A stretch of DNA of 64,000 nucleotides from an uncultured Thioclava sp. (lineage in GTDB: Bacteria; Pseudomonadota; Alphaproteobacteria; Rhodobacterales; Rhodobacteraceae), in the NCBI RefSeq assembly GCF_913064665.1, contig NZ_CAJYBT010000002.1, forward strand, positions 89,777 to 153,776. The letters are read 5' to 3'. Positions 35,350 to 44,240 of this stretch are shown here, piece by piece. The notes below the pieces were generated by a model, which saw only the letters and a program-made list of their open reading frames with translations, had not been told where the DNA came from and made no database searches. A program made the position numbers and the translations under genes. Each line of letters begins with the position of its first letter. Position 1 is the stretch's first letter.

Positions 35350-36657
35350 CTACGACCCTTCGAAATAAGCGGGGGTGCCACGGGCTTCCACGGATTCCGC
35401 GATCCGACGAAGGCCATGGGTATAGGCCGCATCACGCATCGACAGGCCCATTTCGTTGTGTAAAGCCCAGATCGCTTGCGTTTCGGTCTCCATCGTTTGT
35501 TTCAGGTGATCGCGGACACGCGAACTGTCCCAATAGAAACCGGACCTGTTCTGAACCCATTCCAAGTGCGAAACCGTGACCCCGCCAGAATTCGCGAGGA
35601 TATCGGGCACGATAATTTGCCCTGCTTCGCTCAGCTTTCGATCGGCCTCGGGTGACACGGGCCCGTTTGCCATTTCAAGAATGATGCGGGCGTTGATCTT
35701 GTCGCAATTGTCGAGCGTGATCTGTCGCTCCAATGCGGCGGGCACCAACACGTCGCACTCAAGCTCCAACAGCTCGGCGTTTGAAATCTCCTTCGTCTTA
35801 CCTTGACCCTTTGCCCCTTTCACGCCGCCTGTCTCATGCTTGTGCTGCATGACAGCCAGCGGATCCAAACCGCTTTTGTCGTAAATGCCGCCGCCAGAAT
35901 CCGAGATGGCGATGATTTTATATCCGTCTGCATGAAGGAGCTTGGCGCAGTGATAGCCGACATTTCCAAACCCTTGGATCGCCACGGTGGCGGTATCGGG
36001 GTCGAGCGCAAGCGAGGATTCCAGATGGCGCAGGGTATAATATCCACCGCGCGCCGTCGCATCGACGCGTCCGTTCGTGCCACCGAAGGCCAACGGCTTG
36101 CCGGTAATTGCGCTCGGAGACGCCTGCCCTGAAATCGAACTGTATTCGTCCGCCATCCAAGCAATGACGATGCCATTGGTATACATGTCCGGCGCCAGAA
36201 TATCGCGATCGGGGCCAATGAACGGGGCGAATGCCTCGATATAAGCCCGGCTCAACCGCTCTAACTCGTTGGCCGAAAGCGCCTTTGTGTCCACGCAAAC
36301 CCCGCCCTTCCCGCCGCCAAACGGCAGGTTGGCGACGGCACATTTGAACGTCATCCAAAAAGAAAGTGTCTCGATTTCGTCGAGCGAGACGTTTGGATGA
36401 AATCGGACGCCGCCCTTGGTTGGTCCACGCCGATCATTGTAGCGACACCGCCAAGACTTGAAGGCCCGACGGCTCCCGTCGTCCATCCGGATCAAAAGAG
36501 TGGCGGCCAGCGTTTCGCGCGGCCATTTCAGCTCTTCGAACACATCGGGGTGGATGCTGAGCCGCTCACAAGCGCTGCGCAGAGACTCGCGGGATTTCGC
36601 CAGCATCCCGATGGTTGGAAGCACGTTTTCCTCTAGAGCTTTCTTCTGGGTCGGCAT
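35350..36657 (-). CDS. Glutamate dehydrogenase (Glu/Leu/Phe/Val dehydrogenase family)
   Basis: A 435-residue NAD(P)-dependent enzyme. The N-terminal dimerisation domain contains TKGGVRFHPNVSLDEIETLS and VANLPFGGGKGGV with the catalytic lysines. The C-terminal Rossmann domain contains VAIQGFGNVGYHCAKLLHADG. It deaminates glutamate to 2-oxoglutarate and ammonia or runs in reverse. The start at 36657 follows GGAGG; a further in-frame ATG 15 codons upstream is unsupported. It stands alone between decayed sequences. Confidence 0.9.
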   Translation of the reverse strand: MPTQKKALEENVLPTIGMLAKSRESLRSACERLSIHPDVFEELKWPRETLAATLLIRMDDGSRRAFKSWRCRYNDRRGPTKGGVRFHPNVSLDEIETLSFWMTFKCAVANLPFGGGKGGVCVDTKALSANELERLSRAYIEAFAPFIGPDRDILAPDMYTNGIVIAWMADEYSSISGQASPSAITGKPLAFGGTNGRVDATARGGYYTLRHLESSLALDPDTATVAIQGFGNVGYHCAKLLHADGYKIIAISDSGGGIYDKSGLDPLAVMQHKHETGGVKGAKGQGKTKEISNAELLELECDVLVPAALERQITLDNCDKINARIILEMANGPVSPEADRKLSEAGQIIVPDILANSGGVTVSHLEWVQNRSGFYWDSSRVRDHLKQTMETETQAIWALHNEMGLSMRDAAYTHGLRRIAESVEARGTPAYFEGS

Positions 36658-36750
36658 TGTTTCGGACCTCCATGATGTGGCCTGCAAGCACGATATGCGC
36701 ACAGTCTGGTTCGATTATCGTCAGACATGCCGCAGTGTCGTTGATATGTC

Positions 36751-36969
36751 TCAATCTCTCATCGCAAAACCAGCGAGGCCCGCTTCAGGACCATAGCCGC
36801 TTAGCGGAGGTGCGACACTCGGATAGTCGCTTTCGGCCACCGCCAGCCGGTCATCGGTGTCGCCCCCCTTGACCGCTACCAGCCAAAACACGACATTCCT
36901 ATCTTGCGCAGCATAAGGCTCCGTCCAGACCATGACGGGCGCAGACCGGACTATCACTGCACGTAGCAT
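36751..36969 (-). CDS. Small open reading frame, doubtful
   Basis: A 72-codon frame ends DTDDRLAVAESDYPSVAPPL followed by SGYGPEAGLAGFAMRD. The residue composition looks protein-like, but no ribosome-binding site or known family is visible, and it lies directly beside an IS5 remnant. It may be a leftover of a disrupted gene. Confidence 0.2.
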   Translation of the reverse strand: MLRAVIVRSAPVMVWTEPYAAQDRNVVFWLVAVKGGDTDDRLAVAESDYPSVAPPLSGYGPEAGLAGFAMRD

Positions 36970-36987
36970 AGACGTCTGCTTTGCCCC

Positions 36988-37265
36988 GTGGTTAGCCCGA
37001 AAAGAAGCTCAAGCCAGCGTTGGCGTTTGCTTCCGGTCGGCATTGAAGCGCCATTGGTCCGAGCGGCAATGTCGACTCGGCAAACGACCGGAATGGTGTC
37101 GGTCATCCTGCCTTTGGCTGGGCTGGATTGGCCGCCCCCCCCCGCAAATAGAAGAACATCACTGTTAGGATCTCGAACCGTGGGACGCAGGGGCCCCTCA
37201 ACCTGCTGGTGCCCTGCCGGGTGACAGACAGCACCGACATCAAGGTCCTTGGTGACGGAGCCCTC
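36988..37265 (+). pseudogene. IS5-family transposase remnant (N-terminal part, frameshifted)
   Basis: One plus-strand frame gives STRQTTGMVSVILPLAGLDW (ending near 37135), matching the IS5-type LRQTTGFVxSLLRLAGLDWPVPDFSTL region. After a run of cytosines near 37131-37143 the frame changes and resumes as ISNRGTQGPLNLLV and DSTDIKVLGDG (37170-37260), again IS5-type. The catalytic part is missing. Confidence 0.7.
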
Positions 37266-37469
37266 TGGACCGATTGCTTTGCATTCGCCTGCCGGGCAAT
37301 GGGTGGAGCCCTCGACCCGAGGCTCCTCCTGTTCAGGGCTGAAGCGATCCACTGGATCCTATCCAAGACGCCCTTCACCCCGTTGATGCCACACTGCGAT
37401 CCTTGAACGCGGCGGCAAAAAGAAGCCTAAATCACGTCGTAAGCTGTTCGAAGGACAGAGAGCAGTTCA

Positions 37470-37679
37470 GTGATCGCTGACATTCGCAAGACCGAAAAGC
37501 TGCCTGTGGTGCTGGGCGGTGATCTTAATGAAACGTTAAACACCGACGTGCTTGGCCCTCTCACCGTTGCATCCGATCTATTCACCCTTACCGCGGGTGA
37601 TCCGCATGGTCCGCCGCGAAGTGCCGATACAGATCGGCAGTACAGGGAAGAAATGGCATCTAGGAACCATTCACGGTGA
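37470..37679 (+). pseudogene. Endonuclease/exonuclease/phosphatase-family fragment
   Basis: The frame MIADIRKTEKLPVVLGGDLN, then TLNTDVLGPLTVASDLFTLT, carries the GDxN metal-binding motif of the EEP fold but covers only about 70 residues of a family usually near 250-300. No start signal or remaining domain is visible on either side. It is a remnant within the decayed strip 36.7-37.8 kb; 37266-37469 and 37680-37857 hold nothing convincing. Confidence 0.45.
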
Positions 37680-37857
37680 AAGCCTTGGATCGCATAAGCC
37701 AAGGTCCGATTTGTCCGCATAACAGCCCTCAGCCAAGGTGATTTCTGCGCTATGCATGAAAGTCCGCTTGCGCAAGGCCCGCAGGGGCGCGTCAAAGCCG
37801 GGGTTGCGCCGATGATCTACCTTTCACAGCACCTGTCATTGACGGATGCGCTGCGAT

Positions 37858-39492
37858 TTAGCGACGCTCAAACCAAGGTTGCTGCGGCTTTTGAATGCCT
37901 GTGGGCTGATCCTGTTCCACCTTGCGCCAGACGGTGCTCTCGACAGGGGCAATCGTCGCATCGCGGCCTTTCACAAAGCTCTGCTCGCGCACGATCAAAC
38001 GATAGGCGGCGTTGAGGGCATCGGCGCGCTCCGGTGAGGGCAGGATCAGTGCGCCGATATCGTCGCGCAACGCGGCGGCGCGGACGGGCGGCAGTTCGCC
38101 ATTCTTAAGCCATGCCTCAATCACCTCGGCATTGGCGCGGAACTCATCCCCGGCGGCGTTGCTCGTGAGGTAATGGGCGTAGTCGCCCGTACCGTCGGCG
38201 CGGATCAGATCTGGTGTACCGACAAGGCTCTTTTGGCTCCAGTGATACCAGCCATCACGGAACGCGCCTTTGCCGAGCTTGCGCGCGAAGGCAAAGGTGG
38301 AATCGTCATTCGTGCCTAAGGTGCCATGGCAGCCGATGCAAAACACGGTTTCCTCAAAGCTCTGCGGGCGCAGGTCGCCGCTGGTATCCTCGATGAAGCC
38401 CTGCAGGCGCCAGCCGAAGGCGTTGGGGATACCGGTCTCGGAGTTGCCGAAAAACTGTTTCGTGCGATCCGGGAAGGCGTTGTCTTCTTTCAGTTCGGCC
38501 AGCGCGGTTTCCTCAAGCGCGGCATAGGTGATCCAGTCTGTTTTGCGCATGTAGCGCAGCTCTTTCAGCCGCGCCGCCATGGCGATGCCCGCTGGCATCG
38601 GGTCAATATAACGCACCGTATGCACAAACTCAGTGCCCTTGGGATAAAGCCCGGCGGCCAGCTTCGCCCCCTCGGCCCCGGCGCGCCCCGCATAGTGCAT
38701 CGTGATGCCGTCGAGCGGTGCGAAGGCAAATTTCACGCGCGATGCGGTGCCCATCAACCCGTCACGGTCGAGATCAACGCCCATGGCGCTCTCGTCGGTG
38801 GGCGTGATCGCCACGTCCTTGCGGGTGATCAGCGCCTCTATGATCGCGAAATTGGTCTTGTAGATGGTCAAATCGGGGGTGCCGTCTACCCTCTCGCGAA
38901 AGGCCTTGGGCAAACGGATCAGCACATCATCGGTCGAACCATTGGTGGGCCAGAACGTGCCGGGCAGCGGCTGATAGGCGAAGGCGCGCCACCCCGTCAG
39001 CGCACCATTGGGGCTGCGGTCAAAGCCCTCGTCGTCAATGGAAAACTGCACATCCGGCGTGTAACCATCCCATGCGCCGTTCCCATCGACATCCCAAGCG
39101 GCTGGCGGCACGGCCAGTTTCGCAGCAAGCGCGATGTCGCCTTGCGCGTCGTGGTAATTGTCTTGACGCACATAGGCGCGGATCTCGGCGCTTTTGGTCG
39201 CGGCGACCTTGGCGCGACGATCCACGAAAAGGTTCGTCCAAGGGTTTTCCAGCGCAGGCGCGGGAAAGGCGTATTCGGTCTGAAGATCGGCGTCGCGCAC
39301 GTAATTGGGGCTGCGCGGATAGGTGTGACAGGTCTGGCACGGGTTATGCGCATTGCCCACCTCGTCCTGCGTCTTGGTGTAGCATTGCGAGGGGATATAG
39401 GCCGTTGGATTGCCCAGGATCGTGGTCTTCAGATCGACCGCCCCGGCCATTGTGACAGAGCCCAGCAAGGCTAATATCGAGATACGCAGCAT
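37858..39492 (-). CDS. Exported dihaem c-type cytochrome-like protein
   Basis: A 544-residue protein with a Sec signal peptide (MLRISILALLGSVTMAGA). It has two c-type haem motifs: C52-QT-C55-H56 (NPCQTCHTYPRSPNY) and C385-IG-C388-H389 (VFCIGCHGTLGTND). The long central part contains DVDGNGAWDG and DLDRDGLMGTASR loops reminiscent of calcium-binding repeats. It probably is a periplasmic electron carrier or oxidoreductase. It follows the PhoX-like gene, separated by a strong terminator, so linkage to phosphate metabolism is positional. No closer family is recognised. Confidence 0.75.
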   Translation of the reverse strand: MLRISILALLGSVTMAGAVDLKTTILGNPTAYIPSQCYTKTQDEVGNAHNPCQTCHTYPRSPNYVRDADLQTEYAFPAPALENPWTNLFVDRRAKVAATKSAEIRAYVRQDNYHDAQGDIALAAKLAVPPAAWDVDGNGAWDGYTPDVQFSIDDEGFDRSPNGALTGWRAFAYQPLPGTFWPTNGSTDDVLIRLPKAFRERVDGTPDLTIYKTNFAIIEALITRKDVAITPTDESAMGVDLDRDGLMGTASRVKFAFAPLDGITMHYAGRAGAEGAKLAAGLYPKGTEFVHTVRYIDPMPAGIAMAARLKELRYMRKTDWITYAALEETALAELKEDNAFPDRTKQFFGNSETGIPNAFGWRLQGFIEDTSGDLRPQSFEETVFCIGCHGTLGTNDDSTFAFARKLGKGAFRDGWYHWSQKSLVGTPDLIRADGTGDYAHYLTSNAAGDEFRANAEVIEAWLKNGELPPVRAAALRDDIGALILPSPERADALNAAYRLIVREQSFVKGRDATIAPVESTVWRKVEQDQPTGIQKPQQPWFERR

Positions 39493-39516
39493 CGGGTTTG
39501 GTCCTGTTCGCGTTCG

Positions 39517-39547
39517 AAAAAGCGAGGCCCGGTTGCCCGGGCCTCGC
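39517..39547 (-). terminator. Rho-independent terminator after the phoX-like gene
   Basis: On the minus strand an 11-base-pair perfect stem, GCGAGGCCCGG/CCGGGCCTCGC, with a four-base loop is followed by TTTTT. It starts 23 bases after the phosphatase stop and ends just before the dihaem gene. This is a classical intrinsic terminator. Confidence 0.88.
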
Positions 39548-39569
39548 CAATGCCATGTGGAAGGCCCAA

Positions 39570-41378
39570 TCAGTGGGTCTTGGCGGCCTCATCCATCGGC
39601 GGGAACGGGCCGACATAGCCGACATAGGCGCGCGCCTGAGCCGGGTCCGTCAGCTTGTCCTCATCGCTTTCGCCATAGGGGTGCTGGATCACCGCCATCA
39701 GGTAGCCGTGGCCTTTGATATTCGGATACCAGTAGGTCGAGGTGGTCTCGGACCCGTAGGGCGTGGACAGGATACGGGTCAGCTCTTTGGTGTCGGTGTT
39801 CATCGCCCAGATCGCATCGTTCTGGTGGCCCGAGCCGGTATCTTCGCCGATGATCAGCGTATTATAGCCCGGGATATAGGTGATGTTATCGGGGTTCGCG
39901 ATGCCGTTGATATCGCAGGAGTTCAGTTCAGCCGTGTCGCCACACATATCGTGCGTGGGATCGCAGTTCGCATCCATCGCACTGGCCTTGCGCTCTTCGG
40001 TCAACGGCTTGCCCGAAATGAAGCCCATGATCTTCGTGGCGTCATACTTGTCATCAAGCGAGAGCGAATAGACCGTGCCGCACTTGTTCTTGGGCAGACG
40101 GATTGCGTTCATGCCGCCCTTGTCCTGCTTGGCGCCGTCTTCCATGCCCTTCTCGACCGCCGACATCGATAGATACATCTGGTGCTTGTCGGGATCGTAG
40201 GTGATGCCTTCCATCTTGCGGAACTCGGTCGTCGCGCCCTTCATCGAGGCATAACGGCGGGTTTCCAGACGCGACGCCAGCATATCCATGCCGTCTTTGA
40301 CCCTCAGGCATTCGGCATTGCCTTTGGCGTTCGTGGCCGAAAAGCCCTCGGGGCATGTGCCGTCATCACCGATCTCGGCGGTCTCGAAGATATCCGAGAA
40401 CTGGATGCCGGATTCGATGGCCTTTTGAACGCTCGCATCATCTGCATGACCCAGATCGACCCATTCGAGATCGGCGGCTCCGCCGTCCTGATCCGAGGTC
40501 TGGTTCCATTTCGCGGCATAAAGCGTGCCTGCCGAAAGATCGCCTTCCTTATCTGCCTCAAAGCGGAACAGGCCCACATTCGTGCCGTCATCCGAGATAT
40601 AGGCGGTCTTGCGGTCGGGCATGACATAGGCCAGCTCGACAGCCACCCGGCCCATCGAGAAATGCTTATGCGCGGTGCCTTCGCCGTCATCGGAAATCGC
40701 GATCTCGGTTGGGAAGCCATAGCGATAGGGTTTGTAGGCATCGCGGAACTGATCAAGCGTCATATCCTCGGGGTTCAGCCCCGCATACCGCACCATCGGA
40801 AAATCATAATCGTCGATCTCATCAAGCGAGGTGGCCGCTTCGATGACGCGTGCATCGGCGGGGTATTCCTCAGAGCCCAGATGGGTCTCCCACGGGGTCA
40901 CCGAGCCTGCGCAAGGCACCCAGAGGCCGTGGAATTCGGCGAAATTGATCGGCTTGGTCGAGATCAGCTTGAGGTTGCCCTCGCCATCCTGCTCGACCTC
41001 GCTGAGATACATCGCACCGGGGCGCGATTCAAAATTCGTGACCGAATACAGCTTGTCGCCCTGACGGAGCAACGAGGTGAAATCCGCGTCTTCCGAGATA
41101 TGCTCGGAGCCGTCGGCGGACTTGATCGGGTTGCCGTCCTTGTCGGTCAGCAGGGCGAATGTGTGATCGCCGATCTTGTCGCCCGAGCGCGCCATCACAT
41201 GATAACCAATGGCGTAATCCTTGCCGTCGACGGTGACCTTTTCAGAGGCGATAGCGGCACGTTTGGCTGCGTCATCCTTGGCAAAAGGCACAGGCGCGAA
41301 GGACAGATCCCCTGCTTGAGCCGCAAGCGGCAGCAGGGCAATGGCGGTGGCTTGAAGAAGAGCGGAACGAAGCGACAT
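39570..41378 (-). CDS. PhoX-like alkaline phosphatase (DUF839 family)
   Basis: About 602 residues with a signal peptide MSLRSALLQATAIALLPLAA. There is no twin arginine, unlike most PhoX proteins, which use Tat. Family motifs include NFAEFHGLWVPCAGSVTPWE, ANPDNITYIPG and IGEDTGSGHQNDAIWAMN, which line the metal cluster. PhoX enzymes release phosphate from organophosphates in the periplasm with iron and calcium. The ATG at 41378 is preceded by AAGGA; an ATG nine codons upstream is weaker. The next operon is a transporter with a candidate Pho box. Confidence 0.85.
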   Translation of the reverse strand: MSLRSALLQATAIALLPLAAQAGDLSFAPVPFAKDDAAKRAAIASEKVTVDGKDYAIGYHVMARSGDKIGDHTFALLTDKDGNPIKSADGSEHISEDADFTSLLRQGDKLYSVTNFESRPGAMYLSEVEQDGEGNLKLISTKPINFAEFHGLWVPCAGSVTPWETHLGSEEYPADARVIEAATSLDEIDDYDFPMVRYAGLNPEDMTLDQFRDAYKPYRYGFPTEIAISDDGEGTAHKHFSMGRVAVELAYVMPDRKTAYISDDGTNVGLFRFEADKEGDLSAGTLYAAKWNQTSDQDGGAADLEWVDLGHADDASVQKAIESGIQFSDIFETAEIGDDGTCPEGFSATNAKGNAECLRVKDGMDMLASRLETRRYASMKGATTEFRKMEGITYDPDKHQMYLSMSAVEKGMEDGAKQDKGGMNAIRLPKNKCGTVYSLSLDDKYDATKIMGFISGKPLTEERKASAMDANCDPTHDMCGDTAELNSCDINGIANPDNITYIPGYNTLIIGEDTGSGHQNDAIWAMNTDTKELTRILSTPYGSETTSTYWYPNIKGHGYLMAVIQHPYGESDEDKLTDPAQARAYVGYVGPFPPMDEAAKTH

Positions 41379-41565
41379 AGCTGGTCCTTGATTGGTTGCG
41401 TTCACCTTCTCATAACGAGATTGTGATTCCGTTTTGTGACGCTTTCCCTCTCAAATTCTTCTCAAAGCGCTCCGCTCCAAATGCGTCTCAAACATCGCGT
41501 TGCGCTAAATTGGGCGAACGTCCAGACATCGGGCGACAGCGTGGGGCATTCTGAATTCAGACGTT

Positions 41566-43260
41566 TCAGAAGGCAGCCTGCTGAGCTGAGGCAGAGCGTT
41601 CGAATTTACGGATCGCGGACAGGATTGCGAGCGGGATGAGTGTCGTCACGACGATGGCAAGGAAGGCCACCGCCATGCCTTCGCCCACTGATCCCTGATC
41701 GAACTGGCGCCAGATATAGGTGCCGATCGTATCGGTGCCGACGGGCGCAATAAGGAGCGACGCGACAAGTTCACGCGCGGCCACCGTAAAGACCAACAGC
41801 ATCGCGGCCAGCACGCTCGGGGCGACCAGCGGCATCAGGATGCGCTGCGCCGTACGAGCGGCACTCGCCCCATGCACCCGCGCTGCGGCCTCCAGCGACG
41901 GATTGACCTGCTGAAAAGCCGCGACCGTGTAGCGCACCGGCTGGGGCAGCAGGATACACACATAGGCGAGCACCAGAATAGCCAGCGTATTATAGGGCGT
42001 GATTGGCAGCGCAGGTTGGTTCCACAGCAAGATCAGACCCAGCGCGACCACCACCCCGGGGGCGGCATTGGGCAACATGGCGAGTGCTTCGATCACGCCG
42101 CCACCGGGTTTTGGACCGCGCCGCGTGACATATGCGATGGCAATCCCAAGAAGTCCTGCAAGCAGCGCCGCGATCACCCCGAGACCAAGGCTTGTGCCCA
42201 TCGCGGACAGCGCGCCGGACCGATCGCTCAGCACGGCCTCGAAGTTCTGCAAGCCCATATTCGACACCGCAAGCCCACCGGACAGCGTGCGGCTTAACGC
42301 GGTGGCGAGAATGGCCAGCAACGGCGCGCCGGTTGACAGGAACGCTACAAACGCGAACGCGCCAAGCGCCGGGCCGCGCCAGACCCCAAGACTGCGCGTC
42401 GGGGCGCGCGGGGTTTTGCCGCCCACCACATCAAAATCGCGCGCCGTCGCAATCCGTTTTTGCATCGCAAACGCCGCAAGCGAGATCGCCATCAGTGCAA
42501 GCGACAGAAGAGCCGCCTTGGGCAGATCGATCGGCCAGTCCGAGATCGACGTGTCGATCCCGGTCACCAGAACCTCGAAACCAAACTGCGCGCCCAGCAC
42601 GGCCGGCGTGCCGTATTCCTCAATCGACATCGCAAAGACGAGCAGCAAGCTGGCCGCCAGTGCGGGCGTGGCAAGGGGAAGCGTGACACGCCAAAATGCC
42701 CGGCCCGGCCCAGCGCCAAAAACGCGGCTTACATCCGAGAACCGCGACCCGATTGCCGCGAAACTGCGCGAGGCGGCAAAATAGATCACCGGGAAGGAAT
42801 GCAGCGCCATGACAAAGACGATGCCGGGATAAGAGAACAGGAATGGCGCAAGATTGACCCCGGTGAGCTGTTGCAAATAGCCCATCGGTTGCAAGCTGAG
42901 GATCCAGCCGAGCGTCGCGATATAGGGCGGGATCATGAACGGCACCAGAAACAGCAGATCCCAGATCAGCGCGCCGGGCAGTCGGTAAAGCGCGCGGATC
43001 GCCGCAAGGGGCACGGCAATCACGCTGGACGCGAGCACGACACCGACGCCCAGCAGCAGGGTGTTGCGCGCTTGGCGGGTGAAATCTTCCGAGGCGAGCG
43101 TGGCGTGCAGATGATCGAAAGGCCGGGCAAAAGACCCGGCCCCGATCTCGGGAAATATCGCCTGAAGCAAGATGAAGACGAAGGGCAGGACCACGACGAC
43201 GATCAGGGCCGCAGCCGTGAGCGGTCTCAAAATGCCGCGCGGTGCCTGCCCCCCTTGCAT
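41566..43260 (-). CDS. FbpB-type ABC transporter permease, fused double permease
   Basis: A 564-residue inner-membrane protein with two BPD_transp_1 halves of about 270 residues. EAA-type loops are VSRVFGAGPGRAFWRVTLPL in the first half and AARVHGASAARTAQRILMPL in the second. This layout is shared by ferric-iron (FbpB), sugar-phosphate (AfuB) and putative 2-aminoethylphosphonate permeases. It begins three bases after the binding-protein stop. Substrate is discussed with the binding protein. Confidence 0.9.
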   Translation of the reverse strand: MQGGQAPRGILRPLTAAALIVVVVLPFVFILLQAIFPEIGAGSFARPFDHLHATLASEDFTRQARNTLLLGVGVVLASSVIAVPLAAIRALYRLPGALIWDLLFLVPFMIPPYIATLGWILSLQPMGYLQQLTGVNLAPFLFSYPGIVFVMALHSFPVIYFAASRSFAAIGSRFSDVSRVFGAGPGRAFWRVTLPLATPALAASLLLVFAMSIEEYGTPAVLGAQFGFEVLVTGIDTSISDWPIDLPKAALLSLALMAISLAAFAMQKRIATARDFDVVGGKTPRAPTRSLGVWRGPALGAFAFVAFLSTGAPLLAILATALSRTLSGGLAVSNMGLQNFEAVLSDRSGALSAMGTSLGLGVIAALLAGLLGIAIAYVTRRGPKPGGGVIEALAMLPNAAPGVVVALGLILLWNQPALPITPYNTLAILVLAYVCILLPQPVRYTVAAFQQVNPSLEAAARVHGASAARTAQRILMPLVAPSVLAAMLLVFTVAARELVASLLIAPVGTDTIGTYIWRQFDQGSVGEGMAVAFLAIVVTTLIPLAILSAIRKFERSASAQQAAF

Positions 43261-43263
43261 CGC

Positions 43264-44214
43264 TTACTTCCCAAAGGCCTTGGCGAAGCTGTCGAGAATT
43301 GCGCCACGCTTGGCATAGACCGCATCATCGCCGGGCAGCAGGTTGAGTTCCGTGATCGTCGGGCGCAGCGCCTTGATGTCGGTGCGCGCGGGCATCAGGT
43401 AGGTCTTGGCGACCTCTTCCTGACCCTTCTCGGACAGAACGAAATCGATGAACTTCTTCGCGTCCTCAGCGTTCTTTGTCGATTTCAGGATCATCATCGG
43501 GCGTGGTGCGACGACAGTGCCCGATTTCGGGAAGATCACGTCAATCGCCTCGCCCTTGGCCTTGGCCCCAAGCGCGATGTAGTCGACCGCCCCAAAGACT
43601 GCGGCCTTGGCGCCTTGCAGAACCGGGTTCAGCGCGGCCTTGTTGGCCCCCGCCACCAGCGCGCCATTGGATGCCAGATCGCCAAACAGCGCGTCCTGAC
43701 CAGCGCCCGAAAGGGCTGCCACCAGCTCAAATGCCGACCCCGATTGGGCCGGATCGGGCATGGTCACCATGCTTTTATAGGCGGGCTTGGCAAGATCGGA
43801 CCAATCTTCGGGCTTGGGCGTGCCCGATTTCGGGTTCCAGGCGATCGCCAGCGCGGCTGCGCCTTGCGCAACGGCGGTGTCGGTTTTCAGGAAATCGGGA
43901 ACCTTGGCCGCGTTGGGCGAGGTATAGGGCAGCAGCAGCCCTTGTTTCGCGAATGACGTCGCGGTGTCCCAAGAGGCCGAGATCAGAACATCGGCCTGCG
44001 GATTGGATTCTTCCGCCTTGAGGCGCGCCATGACCTTGCCGGTGGTCGCCTGATAGAGGTTCACCTTGATGCCCGATTGGGCGGTGAAATCTACCGCAAG
44101 CGCCTTGGCAAGCCCCGCAGGCCCCGCCGTGTAGACGGTGACATCGGCTTGGGCGCTAACGCCCATAAGGCTGAGCGTGAGGGCCAGAAGGCCGCTGCGA
44201 AGGGTCGTTTTCAT
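43264..44214 (-). CDS. ABC transporter substrate-binding protein, FbpA/AfuA/phosphonate type
   Basis: A 316-residue periplasmic protein with a Sec signal peptide (MKTTLRSGLLALTLSLMGVS, cleavage after AQA). The mature start VTVYTAGPAGLAKALAVDF and the SGIKVNLYQATTGKVMARL segment fit the extracellular-binding family that includes FbpA. The paired tyrosines near the C-terminal third that bind Fe3+ in FbpA are not evident (the region reads AVFGAVDYIALGAKA), which argues against iron. With the Pho box upstream and PhoX next door, a phosphonate or organophosphate ligand is more likely, by inference. Confidence 0.82.
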   Translation of the reverse strand: MKTTLRSGLLALTLSLMGVSAQADVTVYTAGPAGLAKALAVDFTAQSGIKVNLYQATTGKVMARLKAEESNPQADVLISASWDTATSFAKQGLLLPYTSPNAAKVPDFLKTDTAVAQGAAALAIAWNPKSGTPKPEDWSDLAKPAYKSMVTMPDPAQSGSAFELVAALSGAGQDALFGDLASNGALVAGANKAALNPVLQGAKAAVFGAVDYIALGAKAKGEAIDVIFPKSGTVVAPRPMMILKSTKNAEDAKKFIDFVLSEKGQEEVAKTYLMPARTDIKALRPTITELNLLPGDDAVYAKRGAILDSFAKAFGK

Positions 44215-44240
44215 CGGTATCTCTCCGTTGGATCGGGACG

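Noticed and set aside
41379..41565. Pho box upstream of the phoX-like gene
   Set aside because: GTCAC and ATCAC pentamers occur but are 13 bases apart instead of the 11 expected, so no Pho box is claimed.
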